Shown: in pieces, positions 15,299-24,199 of the stretch
Layout: each line of letters starts with the position of its first letter
Numbering within the stretch: the stretch's first letter is position 1
DNA from: Sinorhizobium fredii USDA 257
Lineage (GTDB): Bacteria > Pseudomonadota > Alphaproteobacteria > Rhizobiales > Rhizobiaceae
DNA length: 64,000 nt
Direction: 5' to 3'
Assembly (NCBI RefSeq): GCF_000265205.3
Contig: NC_018000.1
Span: 1,550,001 to 1,614,000 of the forward strand
Position numbers and translations under genes: made by a program
Notes under the pieces: generated by a model
Seen by the model: only the letters and a program-made list of their open reading frames with translations
What the model was told of the DNA's origin: nothing
Database searches by the model: none

Positions 15299-16786
15299 TT
15301 AGATGGTTGCCAGTTCCATGACCGAGACGTCGTTTGCCTCCTTGCGGTCGAGGATACCGGTCTGTCTGCCCTGTGCCATGACCATGATTCGATTTGAGAC
15401 CCCGAGAACCTCTTCGAGATCGGAACTGACGATGATCACCGCGACGCCCTGCTGGGCGAGATCCATGACGAGATCGTAGATCGACGATCGAGCGCCGACG
15501 TCGATGCCGCGCGTCGGTTCGTCGAGCACCACGACCTGCGGCTTGCGCGCCAGCCATTTGGCGAGCACCACTTTCTGCTGGTTGCCGCCGGAAAGCTCGC
15601 CCGCGTTCTGGTGACCGCGGCCTTTCACGCCGAACTTCCTGATGTACTCGTCGGCGAACTGGTGGAGACGGCGCGAGGAAATCCAGCCCTTGCGAGCGAT
15701 TTCTCCGAAGTTGGCGTAGCCAATGTTCTCCGCGATCGAATGATCGAGCACCACGCCCTGAAGCTTGCGGTCCTCCGGCACGAGAACGATCCCATTGCGG
15801 ATCGCGTCGATGGGCGAGCGGGGCGTGACGGCCTTGCCATGCAGGAGAACCTCGCCACCGGAAATCGGATCGGCGCCGGTCAAGGCGCGTACGAGTTCGG
15901 TGCGGCCGGCGCCCATGAGGCCGGCGATGCCGAACACTTCGCCCTTGCGGACTGAAAAGCTGATATTCCGGAATGCATTCGTCGGCGAGGTGAGGTTGCG
16001 CACGTCAAGCGTCACCTCTTCCTGAGGCGCCGGCAGGGCGGGGAACATGCGCTCGAGCGAACGCCCGACCATTGCCTCGACGATGGTGCGGATTGGCACA
16101 TCGCCGCTGTCGAATTCCTTCACCTTGGCACCGTCACGCATCACCACGATGCGATCGGCGATCTGGCGGATTTCCTCCAGCCTGTGCGATATGTAGACGA
16201 GGCCCACACCTTCCGACTTCAGCCGTGCGATCTGCTGGAAGAGGAGTTGGGTTTCTTCGCCGCCCAGCGCGGCGGTCGGCTCGTCCAGGATCAAAAGGCG
16301 GGCATTGAGCGTCAACGCCTTGGCAATTTCGATGAGTTGCTGCTTGCCGGTCGAAAGGCCCTCGACGAGGCGGTCCGGCGAGATATCGAGACCGAGCCGC
16401 TTGAGTCCGCTGCGCGCCCGTTCCTCCATGGCCCTGCGGTCGACCCGACCCGCCTTCATCGGATAGCGGCCTACGAAAACGTTCTCCGCGATGGACAGCT
16501 TCGGGAGCAGTTTCAGCTCCTGATGGATCATCCCGACCCCCTCGTCCATCGCAGCACGGGGATTGGCGGGAGCATAGGCTGCCCCAAGCCAGGACATTTC
16601 ACCGGCGGACGGCTGCACGGTGCCGGAAATAATGTTCGACAGGGTCGACTTTCCGGCACCGTTTTCACCGAGTAGCGCCACGACCTCTCCCGGATAAATG
16701 TCGAGGTCGACACCGTGCAGGACCTCGATCGGACCGTAGGACTTCTGGATTCCACGGAGCGACAGGATAGGAGAGCGGGTTGTCAT
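15299..16786 (-). CDS. Sugar ABC transporter ATP-binding protein, RbsA/MglA type
   Basis: A 495-residue protein with two fused nucleotide-binding domains, as in RbsA, MglA and XylG. The first has Walker A GENGAGKST (40-48); the second has the usual degenerate P-loop (GLMGAGRTE) and the signature SGGNQQK. It energises import with the permease and the binding protein encoded upstream in the same operon. It is complete and of normal length. Confidence 0.93.
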   Translation of the reverse strand: MTTRSPILSLRGIQKSYGPIEVLHGVDLDIYPGEVVALLGENGAGKSTLSNIISGTVQPSAGEMSWLGAAYAPANPRAAMDEGVGMIHQELKLLPKLSIAENVFVGRYPMKAGRVDRRAMEERARSGLKRLGLDISPDRLVEGLSTGKQQLIEIAKALTLNARLLILDEPTAALGGEETQLLFQQIARLKSEGVGLVYISHRLEEIRQIADRIVVMRDGAKVKEFDSGDVPIRTIVEAMVGRSLERMFPALPAPQEEVTLDVRNLTSPTNAFRNISFSVRKGEVFGIAGLMGAGRTELVRALTGADPISGGEVLLHGKAVTPRSPIDAIRNGIVLVPEDRKLQGVVLDHSIAENIGYANFGEIARKGWISSRRLHQFADEYIRKFGVKGRGHQNAGELSGGNQQKVVLAKWLARKPQVVVLDEPTRGIDVGARSSIYDLVMDLAQQGVAVIIVSSDLEEVLGVSNRIMVMAQGRQTGILDRKEANDVSVMELATI

Positions 16787-16815
16787 GGCGCTTCAGCCTT
16801 TCGTATCGAGACAGG

Positions 16816-17754
16816 TTACGGGTGACTCTTCACGAATTCCGGAGCGTTCTCGCAGGTCGTCAGCACGGCATTTGGGGTCTGTCGCTCTTCCACCTTCTGG
16901 CCGGCGGCCACGGCAAGCGCGGATTCAACGGCAAGAACGCCCATCCTCTGCGTGCTCTGCGTGGCAGTGGCGATGAACGGACCCTTGCACTTGGCAAGAT
17001 ATTCGAGAGCAGAGACGTCGCCGTCATAGCCGCCGATGATGACCTTGTCGGAGAGATTGGCAACGTCCACGGCTTTGGCCGCACCCATCGCCAGGCCGTC
17101 CGCCTGGCCGAAGATGATCTTGATGTCGGGGTTTGCCTGCAGCATGTTCTGCGCGATCGAGAAGCCCTCGTCGGCCGACCACATGTTGCTCCACTGCTGG
17201 GAGACGAGTTCCACGCTCGGATTCTCATCGATGGCGCGCTTGCAGCCCGTAAAGCGGTCGACTTCCGGCGTCGTGCCCTTCTGGCCGTGAATGATCGCCA
17301 TCTTGCCCGATCCGCCAGCCTTTTCGATGATGTGCTTGCAGACGGCATAGGCGGAATCAACGCTCTCGCCGGCGATGAAGGTATCGCCCGGCGCACCCTC
17401 CGGAACGCGGTCGACATTGATCACGGGGATGCCAGCTTCACGGGCAAGGCGGGTCGGCACGGCAGCAGCGGCCGCACCGGCCGGAATGTAGATGAACGCG
17501 TTGATGTCCTGCGTCATCAGGTCCTGCACCTGGCTGACTTGCGTGGCCGTGTCGTTCTTCGCATCGACCACGACGACGTCGATGCCCTTTTCCTTCGCGT
17601 ATTTCTCGACGCCGAGCTTGATCTGGTTGAAGAAGTCCGCCTGAAGGTTCGGAACGGCGAGGCCGATCTTCTTGACCTCCGCGGCAGATGCACCGAGCGG
17701 GGACATCAGGACCGCAGCGGTGGTTACCGCCAGCAGCAGTTTGGTCAATGTCAT
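16816..17754 (-). CDS. Sugar ABC transporter periplasmic binding protein, RbsB type
   Basis: A 312-residue protein from the ATG at 17754, preceded by AAAGGAGGAG; the frame upstream to 17823 is discarded. Residues 1-25 are a Sec signal (MTLTKLLLAVTTAAVLMSP, cleaved near SAA). The mature part is a type I periplasmic binding fold: IGLAVPNLQADFFNQI, AGIPVINVDR and IIGGYDGD. Ligand class is pentose, tetrose polyol or branched sugar, not resolved. Confidence 0.92.
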   Translation of the reverse strand: MTLTKLLLAVTTAAVLMSPLGASAAEVKKIGLAVPNLQADFFNQIKLGVEKYAKEKGIDVVVVDAKNDTATQVSQVQDLMTQDINAFIYIPAGAAAAAVPTRLAREAGIPVINVDRVPEGAPGDTFIAGESVDSAYAVCKHIIEKAGGSGKMAIIHGQKGTTPEVDRFTGCKRAIDENPSVELVSQQWSNMWSADEGFSIAQNMLQANPDIKIIFGQADGLAMGAAKAVDVANLSDKVIIGGYDGDVSALEYLAKCKGPFIATATQSTQRMGVLAVESALAVAAGQKVEERQTPNAVLTTCENAPEFVKSHP

Positions 17755-17875
17755 GGTTTCTCCTCCTTTGGTGGATTTCCCGGCTTTGCAGGAGGCCACC
17801 TCCCTTTTGCCGGCCCGCACCATTGCGGACCGTTTTCACTGCCCCGCCTTCGCCTTCGCGAACGGGGCGAACAGA

Positions 17876-18850
17876 CTATTTCCGCTTGCGATAGGTCTCG
17901 GCGGTGACCGCCAGGACGATGACGCCGCCGATGATCACCTGCTGCATGAACGGGGATACGCTCAGCAGGTTGAGTCCGTTGCGCAGAATGCCGATGATGA
18001 GCACGCCAATGATGGTGCCGCCGATTCCGCCCGTGCCGCCGGACAGCGACGTGCCGCCGATGACGACCGCGGCGATGGCGTCGAGCTCGTAAGAGACGCC
18101 GGATGAGGGCTGGACCGAGTCCAGGCGCGCCGCCAGAACCATGCCGGACAGCCCCGCCAGGAAGCTGCACACAACGTAGACAAGCACGGTCGCCCGCTGG
18201 ACGTTGATGCCGGCAAGCCGCGCCACTTCGGCATTGCCGCCGATGGCGTAGAGGGTGCGCCCGCCGTGGCGATAGCGTTGGTAGAGCAAGCCGACAACGA
18301 AGACCACCAGCATCACCGCCACCGTCAGCGTCAGGAAGCCGCCGAAGCGCACGATGGCCATCGTGTTGAACCAGGCCGGAAAACCGATGATCTGCTGGCC
18401 GTCGGTGATCATGTTTGCAAGGCCGCGGGCAATCGACATTATGGCAAGCGTCGCGATGAAGGCGGGCACGTTGAAGCGCGTAATGAGAACGCCCGCGACC
18501 AGGCCGTTCAGCGAAGCGGCCAGCAGAGCGAGCGGAATGGCCAGCCACATCGGCACGCCGGCAACGACGTTCAGATAGCCGAGGACCATCATCGCAAGCG
18601 CCATGACCGAACCGACGGCAAGGTCAATGCCGCCGATCAGGATGACCAAGGTCATGCCAACGGCCATGATGCCCAATACGGTGATCTGATCGAGCACGTT
18701 GAGGAAGTTTCTGATCGAAAGGAACTTGTCGCTCGCGAAGGTGAGAAACAGACACAGGACGATGAGACCGATCAGCGGACCCGTGGCCCCTCTCATCGAG
18801 GCAAACATCCCGCCTGCGAACCCTTGTCTTTGCGTCGCTGTCGCAAGCAT
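17876..18850 (-). CDS. Sugar ABC transporter permease, RbsC type
   Basis: A 324-residue inner membrane permease of the BPD_transp_2 family with about ten hydrophobic segments and the conserved block TLYAIGGNAEVARLAGINV near the middle, then IGGTSLSGGTGGIGGTIIG. It is the first gene of the minus operon and is divergent from the split transketolase across a 197-base promoter region. Confidence 0.92.
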   Translation of the reverse strand: MLATATQRQGFAGGMFASMRGATGPLIGLIVLCLFLTFASDKFLSIRNFLNVLDQITVLGIMAVGMTLVILIGGIDLAVGSVMALAMMVLGYLNVVAGVPMWLAIPLALLAASLNGLVAGVLITRFNVPAFIATLAIMSIARGLANMITDGQQIIGFPAWFNTMAIVRFGGFLTLTVAVMLVVFVVGLLYQRYRHGGRTLYAIGGNAEVARLAGINVQRATVLVYVVCSFLAGLSGMVLAARLDSVQPSSGVSYELDAIAAVVIGGTSLSGGTGGIGGTIIGVLIIGILRNGLNLLSVSPFMQQVIIGGVIVLAVTAETYRKRK

Positions 18851-18983
18851 GGCGCCCTCCTCTCCTACTTCGGCCTCCTCAAATCAGCTTAAGCATAAAT
18901 ATTCATGGCCGTCTGTAAATGCGTACACGATTGAAACGTGTTGTGTCAATATTGTTTCGCTGTCGCAAATCGCGTTTTCCCGC

Positions 18984-19030
18984 TTGACACGCCGCCATAG
19001 CGTGTAAATATATATATCTCTGTATATTTA
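18984..19030 (+). promoter_or_regulatory. Promoter and likely operator of the transketolase-kinase operon
   Basis: TTGACA at 18984-18989 is followed by an AT-rich stretch at the -10 distance (around 19005-19012). Overlapping it is a perfect 8-bp inverted repeat TAAATATA (19005-19012) and TATATTTA (19023-19030), spaced by 10 bases, a good position for a repressor. The SorC-type regulator encoded downstream is the natural candidate. A similar AT-rich sequence (ATAAATATTCAT, 18894-18905) sits before the divergent permease gene and may be a second half of the control region. Confidence 0.55.
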
Positions 19031-19047
19031 TTCACTACGAGGAATTC

Positions 19048-19857
19048 ATGCAGCCGAACGATCTCGACCGCATCGCTCGACAGATCCGACTTCGCGATCT
19101 GCAGGCGGTTTTCGAAGCCGGCGCTGGCCATATCGGCGGGGAAATGTCCGCCATCGACATTCTGACGGCGCTCTATTTCCGCGTGCTGCGAATCTGGCCC
19201 GATGAGCCGAAGCATCCGGACCGTGACCGTTTCGTGCTGTCGAAAGGCCATGTGGCGCTGGCGCTCTATGTGACGCTCGCCAAGCGCGGCTTTCTGCCCG
19301 AGGAAGAGATCAGCACGTTTCTGAAGCCGCATTCGCGACTGAATGGACATCCGAACTGCAACAAGGTTCCGGGCGTCGAGACCAATACCGGGCCGCTTGG
19401 CCACGGACTGCCAGTCGCGGTTGGCATGGCGAAGGCCGCCAAGCTAACCGACGCCAAGTACCGCACCTATGTCATGACCGGCGACGGCGAGATGCAGGAA
19501 GGATCGAACTGGGAGGCCATCGCCGCAGCGGCCCAGTTCGGCCTCGACAATCTGACGCTGATCATCGATCACAACCGCTTTCAGCAGGGCGCCACGCTGA
19601 AGGACACCAACGACCTCGCCCCCTTCCCCGCCAAGCTCAAAGCCTTCGGCTGGGATGTCACCGAGATCAACGGCAACGCCATGGATGAGATCGTTCCGGC
19701 GCTGGAATCGCGCAGCAACCGCCCGCACTGCATTGTCGCTCACACAAACAAGGGCCACGGCATTTCCTTCATGCAGGACAAGGTCGACTGGCACCACAAG
19801 GTGCCCAACGCCGAACAATACGAGATGGCCGTCGCTGAGCTTTCGGAGGTCCTGTGA
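19048..19857 (+). CDS. Transketolase-like protein, N-terminal (ThDP pyrophosphate-binding) subunit
   Basis: A 269-residue half transketolase. It has AGHIGGEMSAIDILTALYF, KGHVALALYV, the conserved GPLGHGLPVAVGMA and the ThDP motif GDGEMQEGSNW with N154. It needs the second subunit encoded immediately downstream. Split transketolases in sugar operons transfer two-carbon units from dedicated ketose phosphates; the apulose-4-phosphate transketolase of apiose catabolism has this two-subunit layout and similar lengths. Other ketose phosphates are possible. Confidence 0.9.
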   Translation: MQPNDLDRIARQIRLRDLQAVFEAGAGHIGGEMSAIDILTALYFRVLRIWPDEPKHPDRDRFVLSKGHVALALYVTLAKRGFLPEEEISTFLKPHSRLNGHPNCNKVPGVETNTGPLGHGLPVAVGMAKAAKLTDAKYRTYVMTGDGEMQEGSNWEAIAAAAQFGLDNLTLIIDHNRFQQGATLKDTNDLAPFPAKLKAFGWDVTEINGNAMDEIVPALESRSNRPHCIVAHTNKGHGISFMQDKVDWHHKVPNAEQYEMAVAELSEVL

Positions 19858-20825
19858 TGAAAGACGTGATGAGCTCTCCCAAGCTGCACGACTGCCGCGA
19901 TGCCTTCGTTGCCGTGCTGGAACGCCTTGGCGCCGACGATTCCAGGATCGTGGCCGTCTGCAACGACTCCGTCGGCTCCTCCAAGCTCGGAGGGTTCAAG
20001 TCCAAGTGGCCGGAGCGACTGGTCAATGTCGGCATCGCCGAACAGAACATGGTGGGCGTCGGCGCCGGCCTTGCCAATGGCGGGCTCCTGCCCTTCGTCT
20101 GCGGCGCCTCCTGTTTCCTGACCGGCCGGTCGCTGGAGCAGATCAAGGCCGACATCGCCTATTCCAACGCCAATGTGAAGCTGATCGGTATTTCCTCCGG
20201 CATGGCATATGGCGAGCTTGGCCCCACGCACCATTCCATCGAGGATTTCGCCTGGACGCGCGTGCTGCCGAACCTGCCGGTGATCGCACCCTGCGACGCG
20301 ATCGAAACGGCCGCGGCCGTCGAATGGGCTGCCCACTACGACGGGCCGGTGTTCCTCCGTCTGTCGCGGGTCGGGGTTCCGGACGTGCTGCCGGCCGGAC
20401 ACAGGTTCGAACTGGGCAAGGCCAACCGGCTGCGCGACGGCGACGCGATCACCCTCGTCGCCAACGGCACGCTGACCCACCGCATGCTGAAAGCGGCCAA
20501 CCTCTTGGCGGAGCAAGGGATCGAGGCGCGTGTGCTGAACATGGCGACGGTCCGCCCGATCGACGTCGAGGCGGTGGTGGCCGCTGCCCGCGAAACCGGC
20601 GCCATCCTGACGGCGGAAGAACATTCCATCATCGGCGGCCTCGGTTCGGCCATTGCCGAATTCGTAGTGGCCGAAGCGCCCGTGCCGATGAAGATCCTCG
20701 GCGTTCCGGGCATCTTCGCCCCCACCGGCTCGGCCGAGTTCCTGCTCGACGAATTCGGCATGTCCCCCGCCGCCATTGCCGAAGCGGCCGTGGCGCTGAT
20801 CGCACGGAAGTCTTCACGCGTCTGA
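19857..20825 (+). CDS. Transketolase-like protein, C-terminal (pyrimidine-binding) subunit
   Basis: A 322-residue partner starting at the ATG 19857, which overlaps the previous stop by one base (TGATG); a GTG at 19854 is an alternative. TCGGAGGT at 19843-19850 is a good ribosome site. The pyrimidine-binding region includes RLVNVGIAEQNMVGVGAGLA with the catalytic-type glutamate, and the C-terminal domain is complete. It should form one enzyme with the upstream subunit. Confidence 0.9.
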   Translation: MKDVMSSPKLHDCRDAFVAVLERLGADDSRIVAVCNDSVGSSKLGGFKSKWPERLVNVGIAEQNMVGVGAGLANGGLLPFVCGASCFLTGRSLEQIKADIAYSNANVKLIGISSGMAYGELGPTHHSIEDFAWTRVLPNLPVIAPCDAIETAAAVEWAAHYDGPVFLRLSRVGVPDVLPAGHRFELGKANRLRDGDAITLVANGTLTHRMLKAANLLAEQGIEARVLNMATVRPIDVEAVVAAARETGAILTAEEHSIIGGLGSAIAEFVVAEAPVPMKILGVPGIFAPTGSAEFLLDEFGMSPAAIAEAAVALIARKSSRV

Positions 20826-20903
20826 TATTGCGCGTTTAGAGTTCGTGCCGGGCGCGGCAAAGCCTCCCTGTCGCCGCGCCCCACCATTTCTTCCGGAGCC
20901 GCC

Positions 20904-22373
20904 ATGACGACCGCCATTCTCGCCATCGACCAGGGCACAACGAATTCAAAGGCCGTGCTCGTTTCGACGAGCGGAGAAATCCTGTCGCGCGGTTCGTCTT
21001 CGGTCGGCATCGAGCACCCGCAGCCCGGCTGGGTGGAGCAGAGCCCGCTGCGCATATGGGAATCGGTGCAGGAGGCGATTGCCGCCTGTCTGCAGGCCGG
21101 GCCCGCCGTCGACGTCCTGGGCATCGCGATTTCCAACCAGCGCGAGTCGGTCACCGTTTGGGATGCCGCAACGGGCAAGCCGCTCGGCCCGGTGGTGAGC
21201 TGGCAATGCCGCCGCAGCGCGCCGGTCTGCGCCGAACTGATCGCGGCGGGCCACGCCGCCCGCGTCCAGGCGCTCACCGGCCTCCCCATCGACCCGATGT
21301 TCCCCGGCCCCAAGATGAAATGGCTGCTCGATCGCGTCCCCGCCGGACACGACGTCCGGTTGGGTACGATCGACGCCTGGCTGATCCATTGCTTCACGGA
21401 TGGCGCGGTGCATGCCTGCGACGCCGCCAATGCCGCCCGCAGCCAGCTTTACGATCTCAACCGCCAGGCGTGGAGCGACGAGCTCTGCGACCTGTTCGGC
21501 GTGCCGAAATCCACCCTGCCGGAGGTGCGGGACAGTGCGTCCCGCTTCGGCGTGACCAGAAATGTGCCCGGGCTCCCGGACGGTATTCCGATCGCCTCGG
21601 CTATCGGCGACAGCCATGCAGCGCTCTTCGGGCACGGTGCCTTCAATCCCGGCGACGGCAAGGTGACCTTCGGAACCGGCTCGTCGATCATGACGACGCT
21701 GCCCCGCTTCGTCGCGCCGCACCAGGGCATCACTACGACAATCGCCTGGTCGATCGGCGGCCAGCCGACCTATGCCTTCGAAGGCAATATCCTCGTCTCG
21801 GCCGCAGCTCTGCCATGGATGGTCGAGATGCTCGGCCTGCCGGATGTGCAAGCCCTGACCGATCTTGCCGCAACGGCTGAGCCCGGCGGCCCCGGCTTCG
21901 TGCCGGCCTTCGTGGGCCTCGGCGCACCCTATTGGCAGGCGGATGCACGGGCGCTGTTCTCCGGCATCACCTTCAACACGACCCGCGCCCAGATGGCCCG
22001 CGCTGTGACGGATTCGATGGCCTTTCAGGTCCATGATGTCTTCAAGGTCATCTCGGCGCAGTCGCCGACGCCGCTCGGTCACCTCTATGCGGATGGCGGG
22101 CCGAGCAAGAACACCTTCCTGATGCAGTGCGTGGCCGATACTCTGAACCAGGTCATTACCCAGTGCGACGCGCCCGAGGCCTCCGCCCTCGGCGCGGCCT
22201 ATCTGGCGGGTCTTTCATTGGACGTCTGGCCCGATCTTGCCGCCATTGCCGCGCTGCCGCGCGCCGGCAATGCCCTTGTTCCGCGTGCTTGCGACGCCAC
22301 GGAAAGGCTTCTGGTCTGGCAGGACGCAATCTACCGCTCGACCCTTTCGGCGCCTTCAACTATGAGTGAATAA
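20904..22373 (+). CDS. FGGY-family carbohydrate kinase (glycerol/ketose kinase-like)
   Basis: A 489-residue FGGY kinase. N-terminal AIDQGTTNSKAVLV is the ATP phosphate-binding start; GTGSSIMTT and the C-terminal DGGPSKNTFLMQ are also family signatures. It should phosphorylate the sugar imported by the divergent ABC system so that the split transketolase can act on it. Overall it resembles glycerol kinases as much as xylulokinases, consistent with a small or branched ketose. In apiose catabolism an FGGY apulose kinase plays this part; that assignment is an inference here. Confidence 0.85.
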   Translation: MTTAILAIDQGTTNSKAVLVSTSGEILSRGSSSVGIEHPQPGWVEQSPLRIWESVQEAIAACLQAGPAVDVLGIAISNQRESVTVWDAATGKPLGPVVSWQCRRSAPVCAELIAAGHAARVQALTGLPIDPMFPGPKMKWLLDRVPAGHDVRLGTIDAWLIHCFTDGAVHACDAANAARSQLYDLNRQAWSDELCDLFGVPKSTLPEVRDSASRFGVTRNVPGLPDGIPIASAIGDSHAALFGHGAFNPGDGKVTFGTGSSIMTTLPRFVAPHQGITTTIAWSIGGQPTYAFEGNILVSAAALPWMVEMLGLPDVQALTDLAATAEPGGPGFVPAFVGLGAPYWQADARALFSGITFNTTRAQMARAVTDSMAFQVHDVFKVISAQSPTPLGHLYADGGPSKNTFLMQCVADTLNQVITQCDAPEASALGAAYLAGLSLDVWPDLAAIAALPRAGNALVPRACDATERLLVWQDAIYRSTLSAPSTMSE

Positions 22374-22394
22374 AAATTCACCCTGGAGGACCCA

Positions 22395-23345
22395 ATGGGA
22401 CGGCTCAACGAGCTGCGACTGATCGCCCGAGTTGCGCAGATGTATCATGTCGAAGGCAAACGGCAGGCAGACATTGCCGAGATCATGCACATGTCGCAGG
22501 CGACCGTTTCGCGCATGCTGAAGCGGGCCGAGCAGGAAGATATCGTCCGCACCACCGTCATTCCGCCGCCCGGCACTTTCGCCGAACTTGAAACCGCGCT
22601 GCGTGACCGATACGGCCTGACCGAGGCGATCGTCATCGACTGTTCCGAGGACCGCGACGGCGCAATCATGGCGCGAATCGGCGAGGCAGCCGCCCATTTC
22701 GTCGAAGTTACCCTGCAGCAGGACGAGATCATCGGCGTCTCGAGCTGGAGCCAGACAATCCTGCGCATGGTGGACAACATCCACCCGCTGAAGAACGCCA
22801 AAGCCAAATACATCGTGCAAATCCTGGGCGGCATGGGGGACGCGTCGGTCCAGACTCACGCCACGCAGCTGACGGCGCGTCTTGCGAGACTGACCGGCGG
22901 CGAGCCGCGGCTGCTGCTCGTTCAGGGCATCACCTCCTCGCGCGAGGCAAAACTCGTCATGCTGGCCGACCCGGTCGTGCGCGAGACGATGGACCTATTC
23001 GGCCGCCTCAGCCTTGCGATCGTCGGCATCGGTGCGGTGGAGCCGTCCGAACTCCTCGCCCGCTCCGGCAACGTCTTCTCCCGTCAGGAACTGGCCATGC
23101 TGAACGAGGCCGGCGCCGTCGGCGAAATTTCCTTCCGCTTTTACGACAAGGATGGAAAGCCGGTTGAAACGCCGCTCAACGAGCGGGTAATCGGCATTTC
23201 GCTCGAAGATCTCAGGAAAGCCGACCGCGTCATGGCATTGGCGGGCGGCGAATCGAAAACCAAGGCCATCGCAGGCGCCCTGAAACTGGGCGTGGTCGAT
23301 GTGCTCGTCACCGACAAGTTCACCGCAGCAAGGCTGACGGCCTGA
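22395..23345 (+). CDS. SorC/DeoR-type sugar-binding transcriptional regulator
   Basis: A 316-residue regulator. The N-terminal helix-turn-helix (GKRQADIAEIMHMSQATVSR, residues about 23-42) is followed by a SorC-like phosphosugar-binding domain with VSSWSQTILRM, AGAVGEI and the C-terminal ALAGGESKTKAIAGAL. Members usually respond to a phosphorylated intermediate of their own operon. CTGGAGGA stands before the ATG. The inverted repeat at 19005-19030 is its likely target. Confidence 0.88.
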   Translation: MGRLNELRLIARVAQMYHVEGKRQADIAEIMHMSQATVSRMLKRAEQEDIVRTTVIPPPGTFAELETALRDRYGLTEAIVIDCSEDRDGAIMARIGEAAAHFVEVTLQQDEIIGVSSWSQTILRMVDNIHPLKNAKAKYIVQILGGMGDASVQTHATQLTARLARLTGGEPRLLLVQGITSSREAKLVMLADPVVRETMDLFGRLSLAIVGIGAVEPSELLARSGNVFSRQELAMLNEAGAVGEISFRFYDKDGKPVETPLNERVIGISLEDLRKADRVMALAGGESKTKAIAGALKLGVVDVLVTDKFTAARLTA

Positions 23346-23396
23346 TCTTACCCGAGATCAGCCATTGGCCTGCTCGCGCATTATGGAGAAAAGACC

Positions 23397-24182
23397 ATGA
23401 GACGTTTTGCAGGCCAGACGATTTTCGTCACCGGCGGTAACAAGGGAATCGGCCGCGGCATCGCCAAGCGCTTTGCCGATGAAGGCGCCAAGGTCGCGAT
23501 CGCCGCGATCGAGAACGACACGCCGGCGGCCGCCGAGGCGCTCGCGCAGGAAACCGGCGCAGACGTGATCGGCCTCGTGCTGGACGTGACCGACGCCAAG
23601 GCCGTGCAGGACGCCTACGGCGCGGCCGAGTCGAATCTCGGCCCCATCGCCGTTTCGGTGCAGAATGCCGGCGTCATCACCATCACCAAGGTCGAAGACC
23701 TCACCGAGCGCGAATGGGACCTGAACCTCGACGTCAACACCAAGGGCGTGTTCCTGTGCTGCCAGGAGGCGATCCGCCGCTTCCGCGCCAGCGGCACGAA
23801 GGGCCGCCTGATCAACACCGCCTCCGGCCAGGCCCGCCAGGGTTTCATCTACACCCCGCACTACGCCGCCTCGAAGTTTGGCGTCGTCGGTCTGACGCAA
23901 AGCCTTGCCAAAGAACTCGCCCGCGAAGGCATCACCGCCAACGCGATATGCCCCGGCATCATCCACACCGAGATGTGGGACTATAATGACCGGGTCTGGG
24001 GCGAAATGCTCGGCGAATACGGCCCGGGCGAACTTATGGCCGAATGGGTCCGCGGCATTCCGATGGGCAGGGCGGGAACGCCTGCCGAAGTCGGCGCCCT
24101 CGTCGCTTTCCTGGCGTCGGAAGATGCCGCTTACATTACCGGACAGACAATCAACGTCGATGGTGGATTGATCATGTCCTGA
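23397..24182 (+). CDS. Short-chain dehydrogenase/reductase, sugar alcohol type
   Basis: A 261-residue classical SDR: VTGGNKGIGRG near the N-terminus, NAG at about 95, catalytic YAASK, and the C-terminal ITGQTINVDGGL. It resembles sorbitol/threitol dehydrogenases of rhizobial polyol operons. It follows the regulator by 51 bases and ends the plus operon. With the SDR at 14493-15281 there are two polyol-type dehydrogenases in the locus, so a polyol entering as the substrate is plausible. Confidence 0.86.
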   Translation: MRRFAGQTIFVTGGNKGIGRGIAKRFADEGAKVAIAAIENDTPAAAEALAQETGADVIGLVLDVTDAKAVQDAYGAAESNLGPIAVSVQNAGVITITKVEDLTEREWDLNLDVNTKGVFLCCQEAIRRFRASGTKGRLINTASGQARQGFIYTPHYAASKFGVVGLTQSLAKELAREGITANAICPGIIHTEMWDYNDRVWGEMLGEYGPGELMAEWVRGIPMGRAGTPAEVGALVAFLASEDAAYITGQTINVDGGLIMS

Positions 24183-24199
24183 GCTTGGGTCAACAGGTC

